Shown in pieces: positions 1 to 11,395 of a stretch of 64,000 bases of DNA (positions are counted from its first letter, which is position 1; every line of letters starts with the position of its first letter). Both the position numbers and the translations under genes were made by a program. Source of the DNA: Phylloscopus collybita (taxonomy: Eukaryota; Chordata; Aves; Passeriformes; Phylloscopidae); contig JAJNNQ010000045.1 of NCBI GenBank assembly GCA_027886175.1, positions 620,001-684,000 of the forward strand. The letters run 5' to 3'. Below the pieces are notes generated by a model. The model saw only the letters and a program-made list of their open reading frames with translations. It had not been told where the DNA came from and ran no database searches.

Positions 1-173
1 AAACAGCTGGGACTGAACTTTGGTTATTTAGGTGAATACAAATGCCTTAATACCCTGAACGTCCTGGTCTAATTCAGGGACAGAGTAGAGCTTAAATCTT
101 CCTGTTGAGCCTCCAGCAGTTAATTACTGGAAGAACAAACCAGAATGTAAATATTTACTGATATTGAAGACCA

Positions 174-1210
174 CAGGGATGGAGCTGAACTCCGGGGGGA
201 TGGAGCTGAACTCCCCGGGGGGATGGAGCTGAACTCCCGACAGGGATGGAGCTGAACTCCCCGGGGGGATGGAGCTGAACTCCCCGGGGGGATGGAGCTG
301 AACTCCCCGGGGGGATGGAGCTGAACTCCGGACAGGGATGGAGCTGAACTCCCCGGGGGATGGAGCTGAAATCCCGACAGGGATGGAGCTGAACTCCCCG
401 GGGGATGGAGCTGAACTCCCGATAGGGATGGAGCTGAACTCCCCGGGGGATGGAGCTGAACTCCCGACAGGGATGGAGCTGAACTCCCCGGAGGGATGGA
501 GCTGAACTCCCCGGGGGATGGAGCTGAACTCCCCGGGGGGATGGAGCTGAACTCCCGACAGGGATGGGGCTGAACTCCCGACAGGGATGGAGCAGAACTC
601 CCGACAGGGATGGAGCAGAACTCCCGACAGGGGTGGAGCTGAACTCCCCGGGGGGATGGAGCTGAACTCCCCGGGGGGATGGAGCTGAACTCCCCGGGGG
701 GATGGAGCTGAACTCCGGACAGGGATGGAGCTGAACTCCCCGGGGGATGGAGCTGAAATCCCGACAGGGATGGAGCTGAACTCCCGACAGGGATGGAGCT
801 GAACTCCCCGGAGGGATGGAGCTGAACTCCCCGGGGGGATGGAGCTGAACTCCCGACAGGGATGGAGCTGAACTCCCGACAGGGATGGAGCTGAACTCCC
901 CGGGGGATGGAGCTGAACTCCCCGGGGGGATGGAGCTGAACTCCCGACATGGATGGAGCTGAACTCCCGACAGGGATGGAGCAGAACTCCCGACAGGGAT
1001 GGAGCTGAACTCCGGACAGGGATGGAGCTGAACTCCCGACAGGGATGGAGCAGAACTCCCGACAGGGATGGAGCAGAACTCCCGACAGGGATGGAGCTGA
1101 ACTCCGGACAGGGATGGAGCTGAACTCCCGACAGGGATGGAGCTGAACTCCCGACAGGGATGGAGCTGAACTCCCCGGGGGATGGAGCTGAACGCCCGAC
1201 AGGGGTGGAG
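174..1210. repeat. Minisatellite, 21-24 bp unit (GGATGGAGCTGAACTCCC)
   Basis: Roughly 45-50 tandem copies of GGATGGAGCTGAACTCC followed by one of two spacers, CGACAG or CCGGGGG. The two spacer variants are interspersed, showing mixing by unequal exchange or gene conversion. Long open frames on the minus strand here are artefacts of a unit that often lacks stops. Confidence 0.97.
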
Positions 1211-2379
1211 GATTTCCTCTGGCCCAGGGGGCAGGTGAATCACTGCCCCACTGGTCTCAAGCAGCTGCTCCCATCCCTGAGCTGGGGCCTTGATGGGTTT
1301 GGTTTTCTTGCAGTTTCATACCCAGCAGAACCATCCATATCTACCTGGCAGCATTAATGAGGAGTTAGGAAAGAGAAGGGAAGAAAGATGGCAAATATCT
1401 CGGTTAGATTTTGTGTTGTTGCTTATGATATAACAACAGCGTATTTTGTGGTCTGCTCTCCTCAAAAATGCCTTGGATGTTGTCCTTACAGAGATGTAGA
1501 GCAGAGCCAGGGCAGTAAAACAAGAAGCTGTGGTAGTTCTGGAAGATTTGTGTGTCTGTGTGATGGTTTTTGTGTGATCTGGCTCTGCTTTAATGCTGTT
1601 GTGCCATGTCAGTCAGATCACCTGTGGGTCCCTTCCAGCTCAGGATATTCTGTCACTCTGGGATTTAAGACACTTCTCCAAAGAGTTCTCTGCTGGTTTC
1701 TTGCCCAACTTTTCAGGGATGTTTGCAACCAGCAGAGGAATCCCAAATCAGCAACCCTCCCAGTTTCAATGGCAGTGAAGTGTTCTGAGGTGGGCCCTTG
1801 TTCCAGATAATTTTAGTTAAGGGAGCTTTGGTTGAACCACAGAAGGACCAGTGTGAGCTTCTGTACAGCTTTCCTTAAAAAAGCATGCAGAGAAATCAAA
1901 TTCTTTGCTTTGGGAAATCAAATTCTTTGCTTTACTCATAAATCTGTTTAGTGTTTCTGTGTACCACCTCAGCTTAGCAGAAGATGAAAAATGGATTGTG
2001 CAGCCTTACTTGAAGCCTGCAATATTATCTGTTCTGAGAACAGAATTTCTGGAGCATGAAGAGCTGCTTCTGAGTGATGCTTCTGGCGCCTCATCCTGAA
2101 AATTATTCAGCGTATTTTTCTCGTGTCTGTCTTGAAAGGAAAAATTATCTCCTGTTTTCAAGTCACTTATAACTTCTAAAAATTGGGCCAAACTTTTCAT
2201 AGAGATTTCCAAAATAACGAAATCTATTAGTGTAAGTTTCTGCCTAATGAAATTACTCTGAGACAGCTGAATAATTACTGATGCCACCAGAGTTCACGTG
2301 AGGGTTTTTAACGTTCGCATCTCTGCATTCCTTGCTAAAAAATCCGCCAACCTTTGGAAAACGCACCAGGCTTTCTGAG

Positions 2380-2730
2380 CTGCGGTGGATGCCGTGCCCA
2401 GGTTCAGCGCATTTCATCCCTTTGGAGCGGAATTTTTCACCTGCTGGGGCAGGCACGGCGTTGCCATGGCAGCGGCTGATCTTGTTTGCCGTTCTCTGCT
2501 CTCGGTGCGTGACCGAGGGGAAAAGCTCCGGGAGAGAGGCGGGCGAAAGCCGATCGGGCTAATTGCATTGGGAGCGCCGGGAGAGCGGCGGGGAGCGGCG
2601 CTGCCTGCCAGCGGGGGCAGGAGCCTCTGTGCCGGGCATGGGGGCACGTCCAGCCCCGGCATCACTGCTGGCCAGGGCCACCGGCTGGGCTGGGGGGCAG
2701 AGGGGCACCCGCGGGCAGGGGGACACACAG
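2380..2730. promoter_or_regulatory. CpG-rich patch, possible internal promoter or enhancer
   Basis: CpG dinucleotides are much denser here than in flanking intron (GCCGATCGGGC, GGGAGCGCCGGGAGAGCGGC near 2550-2600). No TATA box or first exon with a convincing donor is visible. It could be a CpG island for an internal start of RIMBP2, or simply GC-rich DNA before an array. Confidence 0.25.
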
Positions 2731-3093
2731 GGGGACAGCTGGGGACATCCCCAGCTCCCAGTGCTGCTCTCCCTGCCTTAGGGAGGGTCAGGGGGACATG
2801 CAGGGACATCCCCAGCTCCCAGTGCTGCTCTCCCTGCCTTAGGGAGGGTCAGGGGTTCATGCAGGGACATCCCCAGCTCTCGGTGCTGCTCTCCCTGCCT
2901 TAGGGAGGGTCAGGGGTTCATGCAGGGACATCCCCAGCTCCCAGTGCTGCTCTCCCTGCCTTAGGGAGGGTCAGGGGGACATGCAGGGACATCCCCAGCT
3001 CCCGGTGCTGCTCTCCCTGCCTGTGTTAGGGATGCACAGACTGACCTGGGGTCAGGGGGACATCTGGGGACGTCCCCAGCTCCCTCTGCTGCC
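2731..3093. repeat. Minisatellite, 61 bp unit, about five copies
   Basis: Unit contains GGGACATCCCCAGCTCCC, AGTGCTGCTCTCCCTGCC and TTAGGGAGGGTCAGG, spaced exactly 61 bp at 2761, 2822, 2883 and 2944. The last copies are diverged and run into the CCAT microsatellite. Confidence 0.95.
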
Positions 3094-3095
3094 CG

Positions 3096-3482
3096 TCCAT
3101 CCATCCCCCCATCCCTCCATCCATCCATCCATCCATCCCTCCATCCATCCATCCATCCACCCATCCATCCATCCATCCATCCATCCATCCATCCATCCAC
3201 CCATCCATCCATCCATCCATCCATCCATCCATCCATCCATCCCTCCATCCATCCATCCATCCATCCATCCATCCATCCATCCATCCCTCCATCCATCCAT
3301 CCATCCATCCCTCCATCCATCCATCCATCCATCCATCCATCCATCCATCCATCCATCCATCCATCCATCCATCCCTCCATCCATCCATCCATCCATCCAT
3401 CCATCCATCCCTTCCTCCCTCCCTCCATCCATCCCTCCCTCCATCCATCCCTCCATCCATCCCTCATCCCTCCCTCCCTCCA
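3096..3482. repeat. CCAT tetranucleotide microsatellite
   Basis: About 387 bp of (CCAT)n with CCCT and CACC interruptions, ending in a C/T-rich stretch. The interrupted structure suggests age; the length suggests it is highly polymorphic. Confidence 0.98.
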
Positions 3483-4601
3483 CCCCCCCACGCCCTGCCT
3501 GCTGCCCTCAGGTGCCAGCCCCAGTGTCTCTGGGTGCTGCTCAGAGGGTGCTGCTGCTGCAGCCTCAGCCCTGGAGGGCCCTGCAGCTGATCAGAACCTT
3601 GCTGGTGCTGCCAACAGAGAAATTGCAGTGAGTGGAAAATGTGGGTGAGAAGTTTCTACTGAGTTATCACCAGGTGTGAGGGGAAAACCTCCTGCTCGTG
3701 CAGGAACCTCTAAAACCAAGCTCTGCATTTTAATTGTCTTAAAATACTTGGTTTGACCTGTAGAACTGAATTAGATCTTTAGCTCATCCTTTGGGCTCAC
3801 AAAAACACAATTTCCTACCAAGTGGAGCTGGGAAGCAAAAGCTGTGTGGGATGATGGTAAGAGGAAGAGAAAATCCTTGTTCAGGGGCCATCAGGGAATA
3901 TCAGACCGTGCCAGGCTCACAGCAGCTGGCAAAGGAGTTAATGTTTAAGCCACACTGTGTGGGCTTTGTGCCCTTCCACAGGAGCAGGGCTGCTCATTCC
4001 TTTCTCCCTTAGCAGTGGATCATTTCCCCTGCCCTTGGGGATAATCTGTCCCTGAGGGAAGCAGGGCTGTGCTGTGGTGAAGGAGAATGGGACCCTCTGT
4101 ATTTCAGATACACAGATTGTGTTAATGTGTTGAGAAGTGGGAGTGAAAATAATTGGAAGGAAAGCCCCTGAAGAGATGCTGATTTTGCTTCAGCCCACAA
4201 ATCCAATTGATTAAGTTACTAACAGTGCCCTTCCTTCAGCCAGGGCAGGTGAAAAGTGCAAAGGTAATGCCTGGAGAAGTTGCATGTTTGGTGCCTCACT
4301 GCAGGGAGCTGCAGCTGCTGCTGCTGCTGCTATCACTTGTTTGTGGAAGTGTCACAAAGCCACCGTGCCTGGATATATCCAAAGTGATCTCTTCACCCAT
4401 TTTCATTTCTAATGGAGCTGAGAGGGTCTTGCCATGTTTGTACTGTGTGCCATAGGTGAAGGGACTGAGGTGGAGAGGTGAAGAAACTGGGAAGTGAGAT
4501 GGGGAAGTGAAAAATAATGTGAAGAGAATCAGGTGGAGACTGTGATGAGCAGCTCTGAGTGACAGCCCTGCTCTGAGCAGCAGCAAATCACATTGGGCTC
4601 A

Positions 4602-4909
4602 TTTTTCCCGAGCTCCATCTATTTGGGTTTGAGTGACCTGATAAAGCATTTCCACCCTGCTGCTCTGACCTTTGACTGTGTGTTTGAGTTTTATTTACTG
4701 TTCTTTTTTCCAGCTTACACTGCCATCCAAACAGATAAAAATGTGCTCCTGAGGCTGCAGTTAATGCCCTGATCTTTGAGCACAGGCTGCTCAGGTTCCC
4801 TGTGAGCTGCTGCAGGTCTGCCTTGCCTGTCCCTGCAGCACAGAGATGCTCTGGGGGCTGTTTGCTCGTGTTGGAAGCAGACCTGCACTCCCAGGCAGGT
4901 GAAGGATGT
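4602..4909 (+). repeat. 308-bp direct duplication, copy 1
   Basis: Matches 8852-9159 over 308 bp with only two differences that I can find (CCATCCAA/CCATCTAA and GAAGGATGT/GAAAGATGT). Contains a TTCTTTTTTCCAG acceptor-like motif and a CCAGGCAG/GTGAAG donor-like motif but no open frame between them. Confidence 0.93.
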
Positions 4910-5818
4910 CATCCTAAAGCAGGGGGGTCTCCCACGAGTTCAGGGGGCTCTGGTGTTCCACCTGGCCAGTGTGGAGGCAATGCTGCAGGGGGCTGGGCAG
5001 AGAGTGAGGGTGAAATGAGCTGGGGGTGCAGGGCTGGTTCTCTTCGGGGCTTTGCTGAGGTGAGAATTCCCAGCGAGCAGGGGCTGTTGGTGTTCCCTGC
5101 CCTGCTCCCAGTTGCCGTGGTGCCAGGCTGTGCTGCTCTCCGGGGCCGAGGGGCTGCTGCAGCTCCCGTGTCCCTGATTTAGCAGTGCTTTTAAGAAGTG
5201 CTATTTTTATGTAGCGTTTCTTATGCTAAATTCAGCCTGCTGATTAGAGGGGTAAAGCTGCATTTGTTTTCCTTTGTTAGAACAGAGTGTAATTTGCACG
5301 GAAAAGTTCCTATTTTTAAAACAAAGGAAATCCAATTGGGGAGTGATTTTATTTAAAATGCAAGCCTTTCTGGGTAGCTCTTCCTTTACCTTGAGAGTGG
5401 CAGTGGAAAACACTCATCTGTGTTAGTTCCCCTGTGGAATTCAATAGTTCCTAAGTGTTAACATCAGGAAATGTCCAGCTACTTTCCTGTGCTGCTTGCT
5501 AACATGTGCTTCACCATGGCAATTGAGAGGAAGGACCAAGTGGAAATAGTAAAACACCTAAAAAAAGTAAGACTACCTTGTTTCTTTATTTTTCACTGTA
5601 GGTAATAGTTTTCCACTAACTTATGAAATGTAATTTATTGTGAGAGCAGGGCTCTGACTGTGGCAGGCAGTGCTGCACAGACCTGTCCCCTCCTTGGGGC
5701 AGGCAGGGGACACTCAGCACCTGCCTTGGTGCCACCACGTCCTGCTGGTGTGCTTGAGCAGTGCCAGAGGGCAGGGCAGGTGGCAGAGCCTGGGCTGGCA
5801 GCAGCAGGGCAGCAGCAG

Positions 5819-6152
5819 CTCTCCTGGGAGTCCTTTCTGTCTCCTGGGAGCCCTTTCTGGATCCTGAGAGCCCTTTCTGGATCCTGAAAGCCCTTTATGT
5901 CTCCTGAAAGCCCTTTCTGGATCCTGAGAGACATTTCTGGATCGTGAGAGACATTTCTGGATCATGAAAGCCATTTCTGGATCCTGAGAGCCCTTTCTGG
6001 ATCCTGAGAGACATTTCTGGATCCTTAGAGCCATTTCCCTCTCCTGAAAGCCTTTTCCCTCTCCTCAGAGCCTTTTGTGGATCCTGAGAGCCCTTTCCCT
6101 CTCCTCAGAGCCCTTTCCCTCTCCTGGGAGCTCTTTCCCTGTCCTCCCAGGC
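5819..6152. repeat. Minisatellite, 20 bp unit (CCCTTTCTGGATCCTGAGAG)
   Basis: About 16 imperfect copies with variants in which TGGATCCTG is replaced by CCCTCTCCTC. Flanking unique sequence at 5640-5815 and 6155-6450 is GC-rich and without recognisable genes. Confidence 0.93.
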
Positions 6153-6847
6153 TCCCCTCTGGCCAGTGCTGCTGCTGGAGGTCACAGGCAGGCAGGGCAG
6201 GCTGGTTTCCCTTGCTCTGTGCAGGTGCTGGTGGCAAAGATCAGCTCAGGAGGGTTTGGAGGCAGTTTGGTGTCCAGGCTGTGCCCCAGCCCGGCCCTGC
6301 TGGCCATGGGGAGGTTCTTTGCTTTCCTACTGGGGATGAGTCAGCTTTGCCTTCAAAATCCAGCTCCTGGAAGAAATAAGAACCGAACTGGGGGTGGTGA
6401 TGAGGCTGACCTTTGGAGTGAGTCATCTACGGGGCCAAAAACGCCTGGGAAAGGATCAGAAGATCCTGAGTTTCCTTCTTTTTAGGAACCTGCAGCCTCC
6501 AGGCTTTCCTTTTTGCTCCTGGGTGAATCCCATTTGTGTGTCACCAAAGAGAGGGCTGGGAGCAGAACGTCCCAGGGCCAGCTTACTGCCAGCAGTCGTT
6601 CTCAAAGAAAAGGAGCTGCAGATAAAGGAACAGTGCACAAGATCTTCTTTAAAACAGAAACAAGGGATGGGTGAGCAGAGCAGCACAGGGGCAGCAGATG
6701 CCCTCCTGCAGGCAGTGTGGAGCCCTGCTCCCCAGACAGGGGTGTCAGGTTGCGTTAGCTCTGCCCCAGCCATCCTCCTCCTGCTGGGGGTTTTTAGGCA
6801 GCCCTCGGGAGAATTTTTACTTTTGCTCTGCTGCGAGCACACGTTCA

Positions 6848-7413
6848 CGTCTGTTATAAATGCAGGTTTTGGGGTTGGCTTCTTGCAAATATTGAAATGA
6901 ATGTTATGGCGTAAGAAGGTTGTGCTGCATTTTCTTTTATTTGTGAAATTTAAAAATGTAATGGAGGGATATTTTCAGGTTGTAACAAAGTAGAGATGGG
7001 GGTTGTTTGGGTTTTTTTTAACTCCTCAACTAGATAGAAGACAGAAGGGACGTTTGGAATTCCTGAACTAAAGATTTCTGATAAGGAAAAATTGAGCCTT
7101 TGAGGGTCTAAATCTCCAGAAGACAGATTTACAACATACTTCTAGACTTTGTGGAGTCCCACAGATAACCTGTATGCTTAGGGGGGACTTGAAACTAAAA
7201 TGAATATTTGAATCATGCATTGGCTTATTGAAATATGTGACACCAAGACTTTTAAATACCAAGAAACTTGGAATGGGCAGTGTGTGTTGCTTTGCACCCT
7301 CAGCTGAGAAGCTACCTTCTTTTGTCTCCTTATTGTCTATTTTTATTCTATTTTATTTTCTTTTTAATAAACTTATCAATTAGTATAAAAAGATGAAATG
7401 TCATTTTTCACAG
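6848..7413 (-). repeat. Interspersed repeat, inverted partner of 56112-56610
   Basis: The reverse complement of this segment aligns along its length with 56112-56610 (for example TTTGAGGGTCTAAATCTCCA here and the complement there). Divergence is substantial, with indels. No open frame. Probably two copies of an old dispersed element; I cannot name the family. Confidence 0.8.
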
Positions 7414-7789
7414 TGTCTGCACTTTAAAAGATGCAGCTTGTACACAAGGTAACAGAGTTCATTTGTGGTGTCTCTCATATTCAGTTCCTCAGGGCTGTTT
7501 CTTTGTTAACTGCCTGGTGTCCTGAGAGGTTGGTGCTGGTGTGTGAACCTTGAAATCCCTGCAGGGCTCTGGGCACCCCCACATCCCACCAAATCTCCTC
7601 TCCAGGAGGAAAGGTCCAGGCAATAGCAGAGTGGGATCAATAATTATTAATTCTGATTGTTACTATTACCAGTTGTTAATAATTAGAGTTAATAACAACT
7701 CCCATTAGAATTTGGAGGAGTTACTAAACTGGGAGTGGGGAAGGCAGGAGTGGAGAATCCTTGGCACTCACGGGGGGGCTGGAGGCAAG

Positions 7790-8319
7790 CAGCACCTCCA
7801 GGCTGGTGCCAGCACCTCCAGGATGGTGCCAGCATCTCCAGGATGGTGCCTGCACCTCCAGGATGGTGCCTGCAGGTCCCCAGGATGGTGCCAGCATTTC
7901 CAGGCTGGTGCCAGGATCTCCAGGATGGTGCCAGCACCTCCAGGCTGGTGCCAGCACCTCCAGGATGGTGCCAGCATCTCCAGGCTGGTGCCAGCACCTC
8001 CAGGATGGTGCCAGCATCTCCAGGCTGGTGCCAGCACCTCCAGGATGGTGCCACCACCTCCAGGATGGCGCCAGCATCTCCAGGACGGTGCCAGCATCTC
8101 CAGACTGGTGCCAGCACCTCCAGGCTGGTGCCAGCACCTCCAGGCTGGTGCCAGCATCTCCAGGATGGTGCCACCACCTCCAGGATGGTGCCAGCATCTC
8201 CAGGATGGTGCCAGCATCTCCAGGCTGGTGCCACCACCTCCAGGATGGTGCCACCACCTCCAGGATGGTGCCAGCATCTCCAGGCTGGTGCCAGCACCCC
8301 CAGGCTGGTGCCAGCACGG
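7790..8319. repeat. Minisatellite, 20 bp unit (CAGCACCTCCAGGCTGGTGC)
   Basis: About 26 copies, alternating GGCTGG/GGATGG and CACCTC/CATCTC variants. The unit is close to palindromic at CCAGGCTGG and ACCTCCAGG, so hairpins are possible. It opens in four frames, giving spurious proteins. Confidence 0.97.
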
Positions 8320-8851
8320 CTGGTGGCTGCCCTGTGTGTTTGCTGAGCTGTCCCTTTGCTGTTTAGAAATTGCTTTAAGAAAGTTATGCTTAAATAGCAA
8401 GCCTTGGCTTTCAAATGATACGAAAAAACATTTATACATTAATCTTGAGCTTCCGTTTTTAGGGCTTGCATTGGTGCATCAAAAATTGTCAACTCACGTT
8501 TTTTTTTTTCGTTCTGAGAATGTTAAAGACAAGCTGTGATAAAGCATTGCTTGGACAGTTTTTCTTTAGGCCTCAGCAGAATTAGTGGAGAAATCTGCTG
8601 ATGGTGTGGATTTAGTGATGCAAAACCATAAATTATTTCTAATCACTCAAAACCAGGCCAAGTGCTGCCCACCTTAATGTAGTTTTTGGCAAAAACAAGC
8701 AGAGTGTTCAGCAGACATGGAAAGGTTACAGACTGCCCAGCGTGGCTGCTGGCAGCTTTCATCAGGAATTGAATTTAAGATAAAATCTCCCAAGTACCTT
8801 TGGGAACTTGTGCAAAACCAGAATAGTCAGGAGCGGCAGAGGATGCTCTGG

Positions 8852-9159
8852 TTTTTCCCGAGCTCCATCTATTTGGGTTTGAGTGACCTGATAAAGCATT
8901 TCCACCCTGCTGCTCTGACCTTTGACTGTGTGTTTGAGTTTTATTTACTGTTCTTTTTTCCAGCTTACACTGCCATCTAAACAGATAAAAATGTGCTCCT
9001 GAGGCTGCAGTTAATGCCCTGATCTTTGAGCACAGGCTGCTCAGGTTCCCTGTGAGCTGCTGCAGGTCTGCCTTGCCTGTCCCTGCAGCACAGAGATGCT
9101 CTGGGGGCTGTTTGCTCGTGTTGGAAGCAGACCTGCACTCCCAGGCAGGTGAAAGATGT
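8852..9159 (+). repeat. 308-bp direct duplication, copy 2
   Basis: Second copy, 4.25 kb downstream of the first in the same orientation. Flanks are unrelated (ATGCTCTG before, AATATAAAC after), so the event moved a discrete block. About 99% identity implies a recent event or gene conversion; an assembly artefact is less likely because the flanks differ. Confidence 0.93.
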
Positions 9160-9683
9160 GAATATAAACGTGTGGACATGAGTCCATCCACCCCAGCTGT
9201 TGGCTCTTGCCCTCAGAATGCCTTCTGGACACCTCAATTGCTTTGTTTTCTGGGAGCTGAGTCTCTTTCTGCCCCCAGCTCGGAGAGAGGAGAGGCAGCT
9301 GAGCCTGAGCTTCCTGTTACCTCCCCAGGGAGATTTTTATTGTTATTTCTGCAGGCACCAGGCCTGTGGAGCCAGGTCATCTCTCTTTGCTTGCACATCT
9401 TTAATCAGATCATCAGCTGCAAACACGGGGGTTTATGGCAGAGCTGCCTGTAATTGCAAATTAATCTGGTGCTTCTGCACCTCATATTGCTCCTAATAGT
9501 TTGTTAATACCAAATCATGCAAGCCCAGGGCTCCCTTAAGCACTTAATAGGATGTGCTGCAATGGAGATGAGGGCCGGTAACCCCTGCCTTTCTGTTCCA
9601 GGAGCACCAGCTGAGGGATGCTGGCCAGGAGAGGAGCCTGAGCCTGCAGGATGCCAGCCAGTGCCCCCCGGCTCTGCAGCACC

Positions 9684-10296
9684 GCCAGGTAACAGCCAGG
9701 TAACAGCACAGCCAGGTAACAGCACAGCCAGGTAACAGCCAGGTAACAGCCAGGTAACAGCAGCATGGGCAGGTAACAGCCAGGTAACAGCAGCATGGCC
9801 AGGTAACAGCAGCACAGGCAGGTAACAGCCAGGTAACAGCAGCATGGGCAGTAACAGCCAGGTAACAACAGCACGGCCAGGTAACACCATGGCCAGGTAA
9901 CAGCCAGGTAACAACAGCACGGCCAGGTAACAGCCAGGTAACAATAGCATGGGCAGGTAACACCACGGCCAGGTAACAACAGCACAGCCAGGTAACAGCA
10001 GCATGGCCAGGTAACAGCACAGCCAGGTAACAACAGCACAACCAGGTAACACCATGGCCAGGTAACAGCAGCATGGGCAGGTAACAGCACAACCAGGTAA
10101 CACCATGGCCAGGTAACAGCAGCATGGCCAGGTAACAACAGCACAGCCAGGTAACAGCAGCATGGCCAGGTAACAGCCCAGCCAGGTAACAGCCCAGGCA
10201 GGTAACAACACAGCCAGGTAACAGCAGCCCAGCCAGGTAACAGCAGCATGGGCAGGTAACAACACAGCCAGGTAACAGCCCAGGCAGGTAAGAGCC
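9684..10296 (+). repeat. Minisatellite built on CAGGTAACAGC (splice-donor-like)
   Basis: More than 35 copies of GCCAGGTAACA with variable spacers (AGCATGG, ACAGC, CAGC). Each copy contains CAG/GTAAC, a good 5' splice-site match on the sense strand of RIMBP2. The array sits in the intron upstream of the exon at 14958. Confidence 0.96.
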
Positions 10297-11089
10297 CAGC
10301 CCCGCTGCTGTCCCCAGCCCTGCACACAGGGCCAGGGCTCTGGCAGGCTCTGCTCACCTGCTGCTCTCTGACTGCAGGATAAGCACAGCAGAGATAAATC
10401 CCAGGAGCTGTCCCAGGAGCAGGTGGGGTTTGCAGGGAACATTCCAGACACACTTCAGAGAGGAGCATCACACCCCTGATGTGTGTTCCCTTAGTGTGGT
10501 AGGATGGCATTAGGCTGTGGGAAAAGACTTTTTGGGTTATTTTGGTGAGATTCAATTGAAGAATTCCCTTCTCTGTCTGGAAAATTCCTGTCATCAGTTG
10601 GGATTTTCTCACACCCTTGTGCATCCTAAAATTGCAATTTTAAATTTCTCAGTCAAAGGCTGACAACTCTTGTCCAGCAGGAAATGCCCCAAACTCTCCT
10701 TAGCAGCTGTTTCTGCCCCAGGGCAGAGTCTCAGCTACTCCAGGTCCTGAGATGAAAGCTGTTGTAACAGTAAATGTTTCTGCTCAGTTCCTCCCCGTGC
10801 CTGCTGGGGACTCCAGGTCTCTCTCTGCCTGTGAATTCATCTCTGGCAGCCCCTGCAGGGAGGCTGGCATGGCTCACCTCAGCACATCTGCATTCAGGGC
10901 CAGCAACATCTGCATTCAGCTGCCACTCCACCAGGGCTGCATCCAGCTAAAAATAAAACTCCAATCTGGGATTTCTGCAGGGCTTAAGTGAGTTGCTGGG
11001 CAACCTCATGGATACAGAGGAGCTGGGACTCTGCTGGAGCCCCGGGAGAGCCGGGGGCAGAGGGGGCTGCAGGGGTGGGGTGGGCACTG

Positions 11090-11395
11090 CTGGGCTGGGA
11101 GCTGCTGGGAACAGGCACAGCTGAACTGGGAGCTGCTGGGAACAGGCACTGCTGAACTGGGAGCTGCTGGGAACAGGCACTGCTGAACTGGGAGCTGCTG
11201 GGAATAGGCAGAGCTGAACTGGGAGCTGCTGGGAACTGTCAGTGTAATGGGCACAGCTCAGCTGGGAGCTGCTGGGAACAGGCACAGATGAACTGGGAGC
11301 TGCTGGGAACAGGCACAGATGAACTGGGAGCTGCTGGGAACAGGCCCAGTGTGGGCACAGCTGCACTGGGAGCTGCCCTGGGTGTGGTGGGCACA
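11090..11395. repeat. Minisatellite, 31 bp unit (GAACTGGGAGCTGCTGGGAA)
   Basis: About nine copies of GAACTGGGAGCTGCTGGGAA plus CAGGCACAGCT, the tightest at 11100-11220 with an exact 31 bp period. Degenerates into GC-rich unique sequence on both sides. Confidence 0.93.

Noticed and set aside
174..1210. Resemblance to a CRISPR array (short repeat, short spacers)
   Set aside because: The alternating segments are two spacer variants rather than unique spacers, and this is a vertebrate intron.
3052..3631. Open frames over the CCAT microsatellite
   Set aside because: Period-12 codon pattern (I-H-P-S or M-D-G-W) is typical of a tetranucleotide repeat.
4715..4912. 65-codon minus-strand frame conserved in both 308-bp copies
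   Set aside because: It is conserved only because the DNA is a recent duplicate; no coding signature.
9504..10624. 362-codon minus-strand frame rich in C, Y, L and V
   Set aside because: Generated by the CAGGTAACAGC array read in reverse; no start context, no conservation expected.
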